Positions 1 to 13,000 of a stretch of 64,000 nucleotides of DNA are shown one piece after another. Each line of letters starts with the position of its first letter. Position 1 is the first letter of the stretch. The notes beneath the pieces are model-generated. The model saw nothing but the letters and a program-made list of their open reading frames with translations, searched no databases and was not told the origin of the DNA. Position numbers and translations under genes: made by a program. Origin of the DNA: Chlorokybus atmophyticus (taxonomy: Eukaryota > Streptophyta > Chlorokybophyceae > Chlorokybales > Chlorokybaceae); the NCBI GenBank assembly GCA_009103225.1, contig RHPI01002368.1, positions 327,977 through 391,976 on the forward strand, given 5' to 3'.

Positions 1-2280
1 GGGGGGGGGGGGGGGGGAGTATCACGCACGCCACCACACCACACCACACGACACCACACATGCTCCACAACTAGCCGGTGGCACCGACTTTACCCCCTTT
101 TGCTGTCGGTTGTTTGGTTACCCGTTTCCCCTTAAATGACGCACAAACAGCACTCACTTACAGATAGCTATTTATGACCGCGATGCCGCTTCAATGGCTG
201 TCCCTGCTATCCTTGCCTGGTATTTCTTTTGGTATATACATGTACGGTCAGACCAAGTTCAAGCTATTCGCCATGAAAACATGTACCACATGCATATGGG
301 ATGTTGTAATCACACTATACGGACACACAACCTAGATAATGCACGGTACATATCTTTAACAACTTGTTACATGGAACCGTATTTGTTGTAAAACATATCC
401 TACCAACCATGCCCAACCAAACACCATCCGCACTCGGCACAGCCTGCACAGTATGTTCAATGCACGTTTGCTGACTAACGCCACAATGTTCACCAAGCAC
501 CACGTGCTCCTCCGTGGTTGATGCTGACGGCTGCACCGCAAAACAGACATAACTTTACACTTGTGTGCTCAGAGTGCGATGTTTGTTACCTTACGAGAGC
601 ATGCACAGGTGCACACTTGTCAAGTCGTGAAAGTATTTGCAGTCACATATAATTGGCTTTGCATTTGCTTATGAGTAATATTATTAGCTTAAAACAACAC
701 AGTGTGGCTGAGCCAAAGTATGATTTCATAGGTATAAGTGTACCATATAATGTGGAAGGTATTTATTATGTGGTGTGAGACGTTTATTAATTTTGTCAGT
801 GTACATGTGTAAGTAGTCATGTTTAAATAGAATACCTCTGCTTATCATCGAATCGGATTGTTATTGTTATGATAAAAGGTCAAATATTTGTTGGAGATTG
901 TTCATTGCTTGCTAGTTTGTACTATAAACGATCATCACTTACTATTTTATACAACAAACTGCATGATGTTGATGTAACTATCGAAAATATTATATATATA
1001 ATACTACACAAGAATAAGTGAGCAAAATAACAAAACATACTTAAATTGTATTGACGGACTTATAGCATATCTTTTATTGACACCTCAACAAAAGGAGCAA
1101 AACACGCTCAGCTAAAGGCGATTATGTATGCATATCAATTCCATGAGGGCTTCATTACAAAAGTTGTAAACGCCATGAACTGTCAATTTAATACACTTAT
1201 AATTGGGTACTTTGCTGTATCAATTCTAGTAATGTAGTCAACTTTAAATATTTAAGTACATTCCTCTTTGTCAATTAAAAACATTGAGATATGTCACCTT
1301 GTGTTAAATGGTTGATTGGTATGCATTACGGAAGAATATTCCGCGTATTACATAGCAAACAAGCGACAACACGCTTGCATCATGAAGCTATTAATATAAA
1401 ACAAATATAGTTTTTAAACTCGACTTTGGCTCTACGGTGATGCAATTGCATGGTATTATTGTAGTTTACAGCTTTGTAGTTTTTTGCGTGCACATATAAG
1501 CATGTAACGACACAATCTACATACTTTGAATATTCGAGCCTCAAATGTGATTCAAAGAACACGCATACGTATACGTTCGACTTCACACTTCACACTTCAA
1601 TGCTTGTACACGTAGATGTCTACGTCTCGATTTAATGATTACTATTACTACGATAATTGCTTTCTTGGAACTTCTTATGTTTCATCATTTGGTTTCTTAT
1701 TGACTTCTCAATAATAAGTCATTTTTGCATTCTGCTGTTATTACGCACTGCTTGCACATTGTCTCTTTGCCCTTCTTCCCTCACATCTTTGCACATTTTC
1801 TCAAATGCAACGCATAGCACGTGTACTGTATTGTATTGTAGTATTCCATTTACAAAAATATGTTGTACACGGTGTACAACATGATCTTTCAAATGGATTT
1901 CAGGATATCTATATAAGCTTGCCGCGATATTGCAATCAGCTTGTGAAAGCTGACGTTTTCCAAGCAACACCGCCGGATCAGGTTTTATACATAATCGATA
2001 TAAGGTTTATTTATTAATGACGTTTTGATTTGGCTGTCCTACTGTCGTGTATGAGTGTGACCCATGTTATCATAATTTTTATGAATGCGCTTCTTTACGT
2101 AACAACGACTTTTACATGCATCGTATTGCTATTGAACATTGAATATTCGTCATGTACCGGATCTTAAGCTTTACATTGGCGGTTGAACTGCATGCGTAGC
2201 TTGACCTACCCAGGCAAGCTACGCAGACGATTGAGCTAAGTGATATGTGTCTATGTGTACCCCGACATTGTCTCACTACG
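1..2280. other. gene-poor AT-rich spacer
   Basis: I see no gene here. Open frames are all short and lack family resemblance or plausible splice structure. The first 17 bases are all G; the only other comparable G runs in the window flank the assembly gap at 32104-32331, so the window edge may also abut a gap. The rest is AT-rich with short TATA-like runs (for example near 990). Confidence 0.5.
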
Positions 2281-2323
2281 TTACTTTCAAGTTGAGGCAA
2301 ACGTTTCTCGTTGTTGTTGGTGC

Positions 2324-2855
2324 TCCGGATGAAATACAGGGGGCCCCTGTATTTCATCCTGTGCGTAAACAGCAGTCGAAACTTTCGCGAAAGTCCCACT
2401 CCCCTTGTGCCATTGGTGCGCCACCAGCATGACATTCAGCCCTAACCAGTCGGGCCGCCAAGCCATCGAACCGGCTCGGAACTTCCGGGCCCCTTGTATT
2501 TCATCATGTGCGTAAACAGCAGGCGAAACATTCGCCGCGAAAATCCCAATCCCCTTGTGCCATTGGTGCGCCACCAGCATGACATTCAGCCCTAACCAGT
2601 CGGGCCGCCAAGCCATCGAAATGGGCTCTTATTAAGGCCTAAAAATCTGCGACTTTCTGTGCCAGTCGCTCATTGTTGTTTGTGCTCCGGCCCGGAACTT
2701 CCGGGCCCCTGTATTTCATCCTGTGCGTAAGCAGCAGGCGAAACTTGACATGACATTCAGCCCTAACCAGTCGGGCCGCCAAGCCATCGAGATGGGCTCG
2801 TATTGGGGCCTAAAAGTCTGCGACTTTCTGTGCCAGTCGCTTGTGACTGACCGGG
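2324..2855. repeat. three imperfect tandem copies of a 150-215 bp unit
   Basis: A unit running from a GGAACTTCCGGGCCCC-like start through a shared block near GACATTCAGCCCTAACCAGT to a shared end near TGTGCCAGTCGCT occurs three times, starting near 2324, 2476 and 2691. The third copy lacks an internal stretch of about 50 bp, and the first differs at its start. A 16-bp-arm hairpin lies in the first copy (2327-2359). No coding function is recognised. It could be a minisatellite or fragments of a mobile element. Confidence 0.7.
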
Positions 2856-3775
2856 AGTCACATGGGTTATTGTAATTTGAGATGGGCCTGTCGGCTACGA
2901 CTGCCGTCACTGCCATCCACTGACTTGCAATTGTTGCCCGCGGTTATACAGACTGCCGCTGACACAACAACAAGCAGGCGCAACCGGTCAGCGCACCGCT
3001 AAGGGTCACAGCGGACCAAAGGACCGGTCCACACAGACAGCCGGCACTCAACGGCCCAGCACAGTCAGTGCGACTCTACACCGACCGGATGAGATTTATT
3101 GCGACTATCAGGCCCCAATGACTTGGGGCTTGGCGTCGCGACTGTAACGGAGACATCCGACGCTTACAGAGAGGCCTGCTTGCACGGTGCACCTGTGCTC
3201 GGTATAGCAATCGCACTAGCACAAATTCATCAGGAACCGGAGCATGCGGTTCCCCGCGCACGGACGTTAGCCTAAACCCGCTCCAAAAGGTATGCTCACA
3301 ACATGCTCGACTAGAATATTGAACTTGTTAACAAAACCGATCAAGTTTGAGAAAAAGCGCCTGCTGCGTGCGCCAATCCAATCGCTTTCGCGTCCTCATC
3401 CGCTCGCCAGCCAATCGCAGCGCAGCCCCAGCAAAAAAGAGACCAACTCACAAACCCCCAAAAGAAAACGTAGTCCCACAACAAGATCCGGGCAGAGATT
3501 GGGGATACCCCTTGTTTGTCAACTTTACGCACTGTAGAAACTTTTGCAGTAAGCACACCGCGGTGCACTAGCCGTCTTGGGCCAATCCTGACCGAGTAAG
3601 ACAACGCAAACAGGACTGAGCTCGTATTGTACAGTAACCGCGTTATTGCTCAGACTTGTTTGTGTGAAAGTTGAGATTTGGTGGGATTGGGATTTGCAGT
3701 GGGGCGACAATTTGTGGATTTTGCGTGCGTAGGTGAAGGGTGTGACTATCGCCGTTGTAGTTGTGCGTGTCAGCC
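2856..3775. other. spacer and probable psaH 5' region
   Basis: No gene is recognised. The last 100-150 bases before the psaH ATG presumably hold its promoter and 5' UTR, but I see no diagnostic element. Confidence 0.35.
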
Positions 3776-4587
3776 ATGGCGTCGGCGGTGAGCGTGTCGG
3801 CCTCCACCTTTGCTGGACAGCGCCTGTCGCTGCGCTCCAAGCAGACCCGCCAGGTCCGCCCTGCCAGGTATGCGCGATGAGGGGATTCATGCTAAAACTG
3901 AGGTTGAGTGTGGTTGGGAGGGGAGGTTTCCCCCTTTCTGCGTGTGTGGGTTGTCCTTTAGCACAACGATGCGAGGTAAAGTCGGTAAGTAAGTCATTGC
4001 TTCACAGTTTGACGATGAAACAGGACCCCGGCTGTGGCCAAGTACGGCTCCGATGGCGTCTACTTTGATCTGAAGGATCTGTCCCAGACCACCGGCAAGT
4101 GGGACCTGTACGGCAACGATCAGAAGGAGCGGTACCCCGGCATCCAGGTACACATTTCAATTAACTTTTAACATAAACGCATGCCACTTCCCTCTCTCTA
4201 CATGTGTATTCAATTGAGAGGGTGTACTGGCATGTGTGGTGGGTGTTTTTGTGGGTTACATGTGCTGCAGCGGTAGCGGTAAGTCAGGGTGCCTTCCAGG
4301 TGTTGTCATCGTAGCTAGAGCAGCGTTACTGAAGTCAGACATATGCGTTTACACACGGTTTGCAGCAGTGTTTCACTTATGCGTATAACGTGTGTGTTTG
4401 GCAGAACAAGTACTTCGAGACCGCTGCTGGTCCCCTCTCCCGCCGCGGCACGATGCTGTTCGTGTTGACATCACTGGCTATCGGTTTCCCCATCACCTAC
4501 GGCCTCAAGGGCGCCAAGGACGCTAACCTCGCCATTGTCAACGGGCCCAAGCTCCCCCCGGTCCCCGGCCCCCGTGGCCGCATCTAA
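3776..4587 (+). CDS. psaH: photosystem I reaction centre subunit VI (PsaH)
   Basis: Nuclear gene for PsaH, the stromal-side PSI subunit that in plants and algae contacts PsaL and helps dock LHCII during state transitions (family knowledge). There are three exons: 3776-3867, 4024-4147 and 4405-4587, with GT-AG introns and continuous phase, giving 132 aa, close to the usual length. Residues 1 to about 30 are Ser/Arg/Ala-rich and fit a chloroplast transit peptide. The mature part contains YFDLKDL and WDLYGNDQ, a single hydrophobic helix after SRRGTMLF, and the diagnostic C-terminus with GPKLPPVPGPRGRI. The start is the first ATG, in the context GCCATGGCG. The gene converges with the Alba gene downstream. 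Confidence 0.96.
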
Positions 4588-5905
4588 AGTCCTCGCCCTG
4601 TACCTACCCTGTTCCCCTACCCAACCAATGTGTAGATGTGAGATTGGTATATAGGGTTTGGTTGCGCTGAAGCCTACCTTGTATTGGATCCGGATATACA
4701 TGTACTTTGACTCGAGCATTCCATGTCACTGCTGTGCCTACTCGCAGCATGCTGATTCAGTTGGGTTTGCTGGTTGTGTCATTGCCAATTCCTCTGCACA
4801 CGTACAGCAGTCGGCGTGGGTGTTGTGGTGTGTGACAGAACTAGTAAACCATCATGCGTGTGCGGTTGCTCTGATTTCGTGCACCACCCTAACGCATATT
4901 TGGATGCATAATGGAGCAATGTCTTATGCTTTACATAGCATTGGTAAAAGCTAATGGTTTAAGCTGTTGATTCAGAGATATGGTGGAGACGAATTAAACT
5001 GTTTTCAAGCGCGCTACAGATGGGTGCAGTGTACTGTTGTAGTTGATACTCCGGGCTTCCGAGTATAGCTGTATAAGCCAGTAGCTGAGCAGGCACAAAC
5101 AACAGATAGGGCAACACCAACACTTGTATGCACTGCGGGCTGACCCAAGCTTATATGAACAGCACATTGCCGCATACAGTTACTGCAAGTGTGTAAAAGT
5201 ACTTTACTTGTACATAGTGCATTCACATGGTGGTGTTGGTGTTGGTGTTGGTAGATTTAGTGAGTAGGGCCCCGGTAATATCATGCTGATGATGAGTTTG
5301 AGTTGCTGACTGTATACTGGATGCTGTATCATACATATGCCACGCGCATTGTATGTACATGCTCAGCGTATGCTAGTCACACTCCTTGCTTGTTCAATGC
5401 GTGCACATACGCACACCATATTGTTCGTACACTAGCGGGCAGATAGGTAGGCAGAGGCTGTGGGCTGCTGGAGCGGGGCACGGCGGCGAAGGCGGTGGTC
5501 AAACCTAGAAACGAGTGCAACATCTTCATAGCTTCAGGACTTGTGCAGAACTTCTGGAGCAGCCTGAGCGAGCCATGCTGACGTGAAGTTGCATTGCATA
5601 CTACCCTCCATGACCATAAATACGACCTTGAGACCTTACATGAACTAGGCTCTGCAAATTGCCATGGACATTTCTTGTCAGCTCACAACTGCGAAGAGCA
5701 AGGAAAAGCATAAGCATTGCTTGAGAGGTTGTGTTCATAGGAGTGCGCAAGCCGTACACCAGTAACAAACTGAATGCTTCGCGGCGCCCCCTGTTGAGCA
5801 CCATGCACTAAAAGGATAAAGACCGGGAAACTCGTGCAATTCTGCCCACATACAAGCTGGCTGATGTCCAAGTCATCACCGCCTGCGCTGACATGTCGCG
5901 TTGAC
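4588..5905. other. convergent intergenic region between psaH and Alba
   Basis: This holds the 3' flanks of psaH and the Alba gene. A short GTTGGT tandem run lies near 5228-5250. I see no gene here. Confidence 0.4.
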
Positions 5906-7707
5906 TCAGGCTTCCTGTTGAACTGGTTGAGCCTGTTGATCCGTGCGGTTCATCCCGCCTTCTCCACCGCGACCACGACCACGCCCACGACCTCGGCCGC
6001 GCCCTGCCAAGCTTGTATTCAAAACTACTGATGCTGTACGCGTGCCTGTGACCAGTGGTCACTGACCACACCCATAGTGCCGGGTGCAAGCAAGAGGTGC
6101 ACACATATACGCATGCACACATGTGAAGGCACATGGCATACACAGACGCAAGTAAGCACGGCTGCATCGACATTCAAGCAACAGCTCTGCTTACCGCGGC
6201 CACGGTAGCCATTGGCACCTGCGTCTCCGTCTGCGCCCTGCGTCTCAGCCTGACCGCCATCACCTACGCCCTGGTAGCCAAGACCCTGTGTGGGGCAAGT
6301 ATTGAGTACCGAATGCCTACACAGTCACTTCGCTCCCATAGCACAAGCCCTGCTTACAACAAGGAAACCACAATGATAACCCACCCCGCCGCGTCCTCGA
6401 CCCCCCCGGCCCCGGCCTCTGCCCCTGCCGCGACCCCTTCCGCCCTGATACTCTCCTGCACCGTCCACGCCTTCACCTTCGCCATTGTCCACATACTCGC
6501 CACTGTCACCGTCACCTGGCAGTCATGCAGATGTCACCGACCGCTGCACAGTGGCCGTTATGGTCTCACCGCTCAAAGAAGCATGCATGACATGCTATGC
6601 ACACAGGCTGGAGCACTATTTAGCATGGCATGTACCGTAACCGCCACGCCCGCGCCCGCGCCCACCACGCCCCCTGCCCCTGCCCCTGCCGCGCGGTCCG
6701 CGTGGGGAACGATCACCACCATAAGATGCTGTGAAGTCCTGCAGAGGTTGGACCTGGTCTTCTGGCAAAGGTGGCTGGTACCTGCACGCCAAGTGAACAA
6801 AAGCTGTGATCTACAACCTATTTCAAAACGAACAGCAGTTCTTGCAAGACTAAGCAATGCATGTGAAGTTGCATCTGCAAGCTCAACATGCAATCTTATG
6901 TGCAATACACAACATGTTGACAAGTGGTAGGTGCTTACCCAGTTGCGTTGACGTCCTTGGCAGTCTTGCTGAGGGTCAGGGTGATCATGCTGACATGCCG
7001 TGTAGTCTCGATGTGGTTAAGGCCCTCCTCGATCGGTTCCCATACGTCCACAATGTCCGTGGAGGCAATCTCCGTGTTCTGATGAAGCCCCACAATACGA
7101 CGCTGGAATGTGCCGACACGGGCATCAGTAGTGCGGGCAGCAAGCTAAGCGACTTTCATGATTGCCGACCCATGCATCAAGAACACCTACACAACTTCTA
7201 TCACCTGCCTGATGGTGCATACGCCTACGGTAAGCTTACACTAACAGCTTTGCAATTACTCATGCACAACCAACTATGAACTCCCCACGCCAGAATCCCC
7301 CTGAACAATGACATACATTCTGGCTTGCATGCCATAGTTGGCATCAGTACCTTGATAATCTCTGCAATAGTCACTGTCTTGTTGATGGCACGGCCCATCG
7401 CCTTCAGCACAATTTCGTCCAGGCCCTTGTCCTGTGAACAACCGAAAAGCACGATGAGTGGACGTTGCGATGGTTATGTTGCATGCCAACGTGCACAACT
7501 GGCATGCATGCGGGTTAGTAAGCCACACACACCAAGGCATGCATGAACAAGCAGTGAATGCACTGCCTGTTGGCATCTAACAACCTGCAGAAGAGTGGTA
7601 GCGTAGGTGATGTAGTTGCGCATCTTGCCCTGCGTGGTAATCCTGATCTCATTCTCGCTGATGGGAGCCTCAGCGCGGGCCTTCTCGACACGGACGTACC
7701 GGTCCAT
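5906..7707 (-). CDS. Alba-domain nucleic-acid-binding protein with RGG repeats (apparent one-base frameshift)
   Basis: Plant-type Alba protein (Rpp25/Mdp2-like), a DNA/RNA-binding family member. Exons in minus order: 7707-7585, 7431-7351, 7102-6939, 6781-6636, 6515-6385, 6285-6195 and 6003-5906, all GT-AG. The Alba core spans exons 1-3: it starts MDRYVRVEKA, contains NEIRITTQGKMRNYI and KAMGRAINKTV, and continues through WEPIEEGL. Exon 4 begins YQPPLPEDQV, a recognisable family segment, and leads into a Gly/Arg-rich tail encoded by exons 4-7 that ends PVQQEA. Within exon 4, near 6669-6675, the RGG reading frame is lost by one base inside a C-rich run. Every later exon is RGG-coding in the shifted frame with matching intron phase, so an assembly or sequencing indel is more likely than decay. 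Confidence 0.9.
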
Positions 7708-8302
7708 GGCGGCGACAAGTAGGACGACAACCTTCACCAAGTCAGTAACAACCTTCACCACCCAAACCCTAAAACCACCTTATACACCAGCGCCAGCGGC
7801 GCCTGCCCGCCTTGAACGGCGAGACCGAGACTCGCAAAGCTTTCCTCCAACACTCCACGCAGCGACCTTGCCCTGCCGCAACAAACTCCAGCACCCACGG
7901 CGGCGGCGGCAGCGACGACGACAACAACGGCACGGACCGCGGCGCTGGTGGCGGCGACGACGACGCGTTAGGGTTTCAGTTAAGATCGCCGTCAAGCCAG
8001 TTTTTTCGTTGCAAACTCCATGCAACGAAACACTGTTTATGTGTGGTATGTGGGTACAGTGGGTACTGTAGACTTTATTGGGCAGTACCTACTGGCCATT
8101 GCATGCATCATGCATGGTGCATGCTAAGTCTTCGGGCGTAAAACTATCTTGCAGTGCAGTGAATTTCAACCGCGATTCGGCGGGCAACCGTAACCGCACT
8201 GGACTGGAAAATTTTCCCATTACACAATGGAAATGCTTAAAAGTTCACCAAGAGTCCTATAAGAGTCCACTAAGAGTCCATTACTTGTACTTGCAATGCA
8301 TC

Positions 8303-8354
8303 ATGACTACACGGGGCTTCTGGTGGCACATGCCACTAGAAGCTCAGTGTAGTC
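8303..8354. repeat. imperfect hairpin, 24-bp arms
   Basis: The arm beginning GACTACAC pairs with the arm ending GTGTAGTC with about three mismatches and almost no loop. It is in the Alba-Fused spacer and its sequence is unrelated to the other hairpins in the window. Confidence 0.6.
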
Positions 8355-9349
8355 ATTTAAAAACAATTCTGTGCATGTCGCTTTTAGTGACAAAAGCCGC
8401 ACTCAGCTGCCAGCATAAAACTACTGAAGGCCAATAAGCAGAAGTCGTTTTGAGTTGCTTGTTATGCGTTCGTGCGTAATATCGTGCGCAAAAGTTAATA
8501 TATTATCGACGCGAGTAGAGAATGCGGACACACGATTAATGTGGTTGCATTGTGCAAGTTTTTTTTTCGACTCGATACACCCTCAACGTAATCAACATTA
8601 ATAATATAGCTAAATTTGCAAAGTCGTATACATTTGCACCAATAAAGATGGATAAGTAGTACATTCATGTGAAGACATGTAGACATACAAATGGTCGCAT
8701 ACGTTAATATAGATATACATATTTTTATTAATTAATTTTATTAATTAACTTTTTTCAGCAACCATGCTAGTATTATGCATTAGTAAGCAAAATCGTATAC
8801 ATCAGTAGTACACACATGATGCTTGTATCACTTTGATATATGCACGCAAAAAACAAATTATTATATGCAGAATTGTAGCACAAAATATGCATTATCTGTG
8901 CGCGCGTGTCTGCCAATACCGTGCGCAATTATGCGCAACGCAACGACGGCATTGCGTAGTAATGATCATCATCACATGATGTGCGTGATCAACAATTTCG
9001 CACTTTCTCACATTTTTCTATATGATATGGTGAAAGTCATAAATAAAGGTTATTATTGAATATAACAATTGTGATAAAATTATATGATCATCATGTTTCC
9101 TATATGCTTGGTTTGCAGCTGTGCACGTTACAAGTTGTACATAGCCATTATACTTACCATTATTGCAAAAACAAGCAACTCAACTTCGGATACCAATTAC
9201 GAACGGTACAAATGCAATTTCACAATATTTTACATCGTGTGCTAGCTATTCGCATTTGGGGTACACGAAGTTGTTAAGCATGGCATGGCATTTACTATAA
9301 ATAAAATTCATTAAATATGCAACGGAAATTGTGTATTGGATTTTATAAA

Positions 9350-9482
9350 ATCAATATATATCCATATATACATATATACACACACACATATATATATGTA
9401 TATATGTATATGTATATATGTATATATATACACACACACATATATATATGTATATATGTATATGTATATATGTATATATACG
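9350..9482. repeat. TA/CA microsatellite, roughly 57-bp unit duplicated
   Basis: Alternating purine-pyrimidine run of TATATA, CACACACA and TATGTATA blocks. A stretch of about 57 bp occurs twice in tandem. Confidence 0.85.
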
Positions 9483-10068
9483 CATTGGTCAAACAATGCA
9501 ACGTAATAGTTTAAATTGCTCGTATGCACCGGAGGTATACGCTGATATGTAGATCAAATCATTATAATAACAAATTGCTAAGGTAGCAAGGCACAAGCAC
9601 GCCAAGTGTAAGTTTGCAACAACAACAAGTATATGGCTACGATTAATATTGCACAGTTATGATAAGATGTCGTTAGCACCAAGGAGCCTATGAACAAATG
9701 CGCACGACGTATTGTGGCTCATAGATTACCGGGTATGAGCCATTCATTTGGATTGAATGAGTCATAATGCATGAGCCATAATTCATGCTGCTCACAGTGT
9801 GCAGCACACACAGGCTGTACAGTGACACTGCAGTCTGCATGGCACTCGATGATTACAACCACATACCTACATTCCTATAAGCAACGTGCCATGTCGAACA
9901 ATAGAACCTTTATCAAAACGGCAGTTTGGCGCCAAATTACAAAACAAACCCTAAGACCGACAACATGGCGGAGCAGCGGCATGTGCGGCGTGGGCGGCGG
10001 CGGTAAGGGATGCGCAGCAGGAAGAGGAGGAGGAGGAGGAGGAGGAGGACGACGAGCTAGCTGACGGG

Positions 10069-13000
10069 ATGGAGAACTACCATGTCATTGAGCTCGTTGG
10101 CGAAGGGTCGTTCGGGAGAGTTTACAAAGGCAGGCGCAAGCACACTGGCCAGGCAAGGCTTCACAGCTTTTGGATGCTTGGATGGTGGGCTGATTACTGC
10201 ACTCCGCAGTGCATACTTGTGTGCTGGATTTCTGTTGTCTTCTTTCAACTCATCAATGTGATTATGGTTTGTGACTAAAGTAAAGCATTGCGTTTGTCGT
10301 CTGGTTAAGTTCGGTGTTGGTGCAGTGCGGCAGTCATCGGAGTTGCACTTGTTGTGTGTATGCCAGCGCACAAAGCAGCCACAAAGCACAGCTTCTAGCA
10401 ATGGATTACCTTTCTTGCGACTGTGTAAGCTAAGAATGTGCGAACTACCTTGCAACGTGTGTGTACTGCCTGTGTTACGCTTCTACTCTGAGCTAAGTCA
10501 CGGCTGTACACGACTTGACAAGTTCAAGTATACATGGCAGACACTTCCCATTGCTCAATTGGCGCTCGTGTTGCGATGAGATGTGTTTGAGCTGGTCTTT
10601 CCCTTGAATAAGCTTTGAGATTGGCCAGTAGCAGTTGAGTGGTTGACAAGTGGACTGCGCAGATCACTGCCATGAAGTTTATCACCAAAAAGGGCAAAAG
10701 CGAGAAGGACATCAAAAGCCTTCGACAGGAGATTGAGGCAAGCTTGTGTGTGTGCGTGTGCATGTTCATGCTTCAGCAACCCACCTTGTTTGCAAAAACG
10801 ACATGAACCCTATCTTGTCGTCAACTTGCTTTCTCTCTAATCTCTAATTGTGCACAGATCTTGCGGAACCTGCGGCACGAGAACATTATTCATATGCTGG
10901 ACACATTTGAAACCAAAGAAGAGTTCTGCGTGGTCATGGAGTTTGCGCAGGTACAAGCAAGATAGGTTTCATACTGGGTTTCATGCTATCAATCTGGTTG
11001 CTTGTTGGAGTCCTCCAGCACAGCTTGTTCGGCCGCTTAATCAAGTTACAATGAAAGGCATGCACCGACAGGGTAAGTATGGATTATTGAAGAGCGCCAA
11101 AGTCATGCTGACATGCATTGGCTGACAGGGGGAGCTGTTTGAGGTGCTCGAGGATGATGGCAATCTGCCAGAAGATCAGGTGCACACGAACACACATACC
11201 CGCTCATGCACAGGCACCCACGCACACCCACGAACACCCAGGCGCTTGCCAGCATGTGTTTACCCGCACACGCAAGCAAGCACGCACAGCATGTGTTCAG
11301 TACTTGCCAGTTGTTACTCGGGAAAAAAACCGCAGTAGCAAAGTTACAGATAGGTAGCTGAATACGGCGTGTGCGGCCATGCAGGTTCAACTCATAGCCA
11401 AACAGCTCGTACGTGCGTTGCATTATCTTCACTCGCACCGCATCATCCACCGTGACATGAAGCCGCAGAACATATTGATCGGTGCTCATGGTCAAGTAAG
11501 TATGCATGGCTTGAGGCATGCTACACAAGCATACAAGCACACACATGTACAGGCGTGTGCGCATACACAATATAAATCTGTTGTTACATATATGCAGGTG
11601 AAGCTTTGTGACTTTGGCTTTGCTCGCGCCATGTCCTGCAACACAATGGTGCTCACATCCATCAAAGGCACACCGTTGTACATGGCTCCTGAACTTGTGC
11701 AGGTATCAACATTGTGAACACAACGCTCGCCCACCTCATCCGCCAAACATGACATGTGAGATAACGCTTACATTTGCTGTGGGCAGGAGCAACCTTACAA
11801 TCATACTGTGGACTTATGGTCCCTCGGTGTCATCCTGTACGAGCTGTATGTTGGCCAGCCTCCATTCTACACTAATTCTATATACTCCCTCATTCATCAC
11901 ATTGTTAAGGTATGCTGGATGGTAGTTGTGTACATGCCACGATGCAATTTTCTCATTCAATCTTGCTCGCAGGACCCTGTAAAGTATCCCGACACCATGT
12001 CTACACACTTCAAGAGCTTTCTGAAAGGGCTCCTGAACAAGACTCCGTCACAGCGGCTGGGATGGCCGCAGCTGCTGACGCATCCATTTGTGATTGAAAG
12101 TGATGCCGAGATCAAGCAGCGAGTAAGCCTGCACGCGAGTAGATGCACGTATACGGGTGCATGCGCGCAATCATTCAGCAGATACTGTAATATGGTAACA
12201 TCTAACTGCAGGTCAACTTTAGTCTGTGCGTTTGCATGCTTATGCACAAAGCAGAGTGCGAGTATTTGTATCATATTGCTCGCAGATGCATACGCACGCA
12301 CACAAACATGGCAGTAATGGCCAGTTGCCTCGGATGCAATTTGAAAGATGACGCGTGTATTGTCATTAGGAAACCATGCTGGCTGCAGACAAGTTGCGGC
12401 GTGCACCTGCAGTCAGCCCTGCCATAGCACCTGCATCCGAAAAGGAGGAGAAACCGACTCCAACAAAAGGTATACTCCACCACATGCCGTGCCCCTCAAC
12501 ACGTGCTTGTCAAGGTCACACGCTTGTGTTTATGCGTGTTTCTGCTGACATGATTCACATATGTATAAAACAGCCATTTCAACACCACGCACGACTCCAA
12601 TACCAGACCAAAGAATGGAGCAGCCAGCTACACCAGACGCGCACCAGGCCAGAACAGGCAAGGAGAACCACCAGCATCAGGCCAACGGCAACACCCCTCA
12701 TGCCAATATGCACACGCCACGCGCCACGCTTGCAGCACCTCAGGATCTGCAGGTTTGCAACAAGATGATGGAAGATGTACAGCAGCGTCTGAAAAACCGT
12801 GGTGGCTGTGCTGGATGTGTGTGTGACAACCTTGTTTTCAGGTGACTGGGACCTCAGTGCGGCCTGCAGCGGGTACTCCCGTCCCTCCCGCATTGCCAAT
12901 TGGGCCGAACCCAGGCCTGGCTGCCTTTGGCATCAAGGGTGCTGGTAACAACAGCACACCGCAGAAGTTGGCCATGCCCGTACGAGCAGCCCCAGAGCCT

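Larger units (their letters stand above)
7708..10068. other. spacer between Alba and Fused genes
   Basis: The first 250-300 bases are rich in CGG/GAC trinucleotides and probably hold the Alba promoter and 5' UTR. A hairpin lies at 8303-8354 and a microsatellite at 9350-9482. The rest is AT-rich. I see no gene. Confidence 0.4.

Noticed and set aside
6133-6930. 265-codon plus-strand open frame
   Set aside because: It is antisense to the Gly/Arg-rich exons of the Alba gene; their GC-rich repeats keep several frames open.
9350-9482. Possible regulatory or telomeric array
   Set aside because: It is a simple TA/CA microsatellite; no telomere-type repeat (such as TTTAGGG) is present anywhere in the window.
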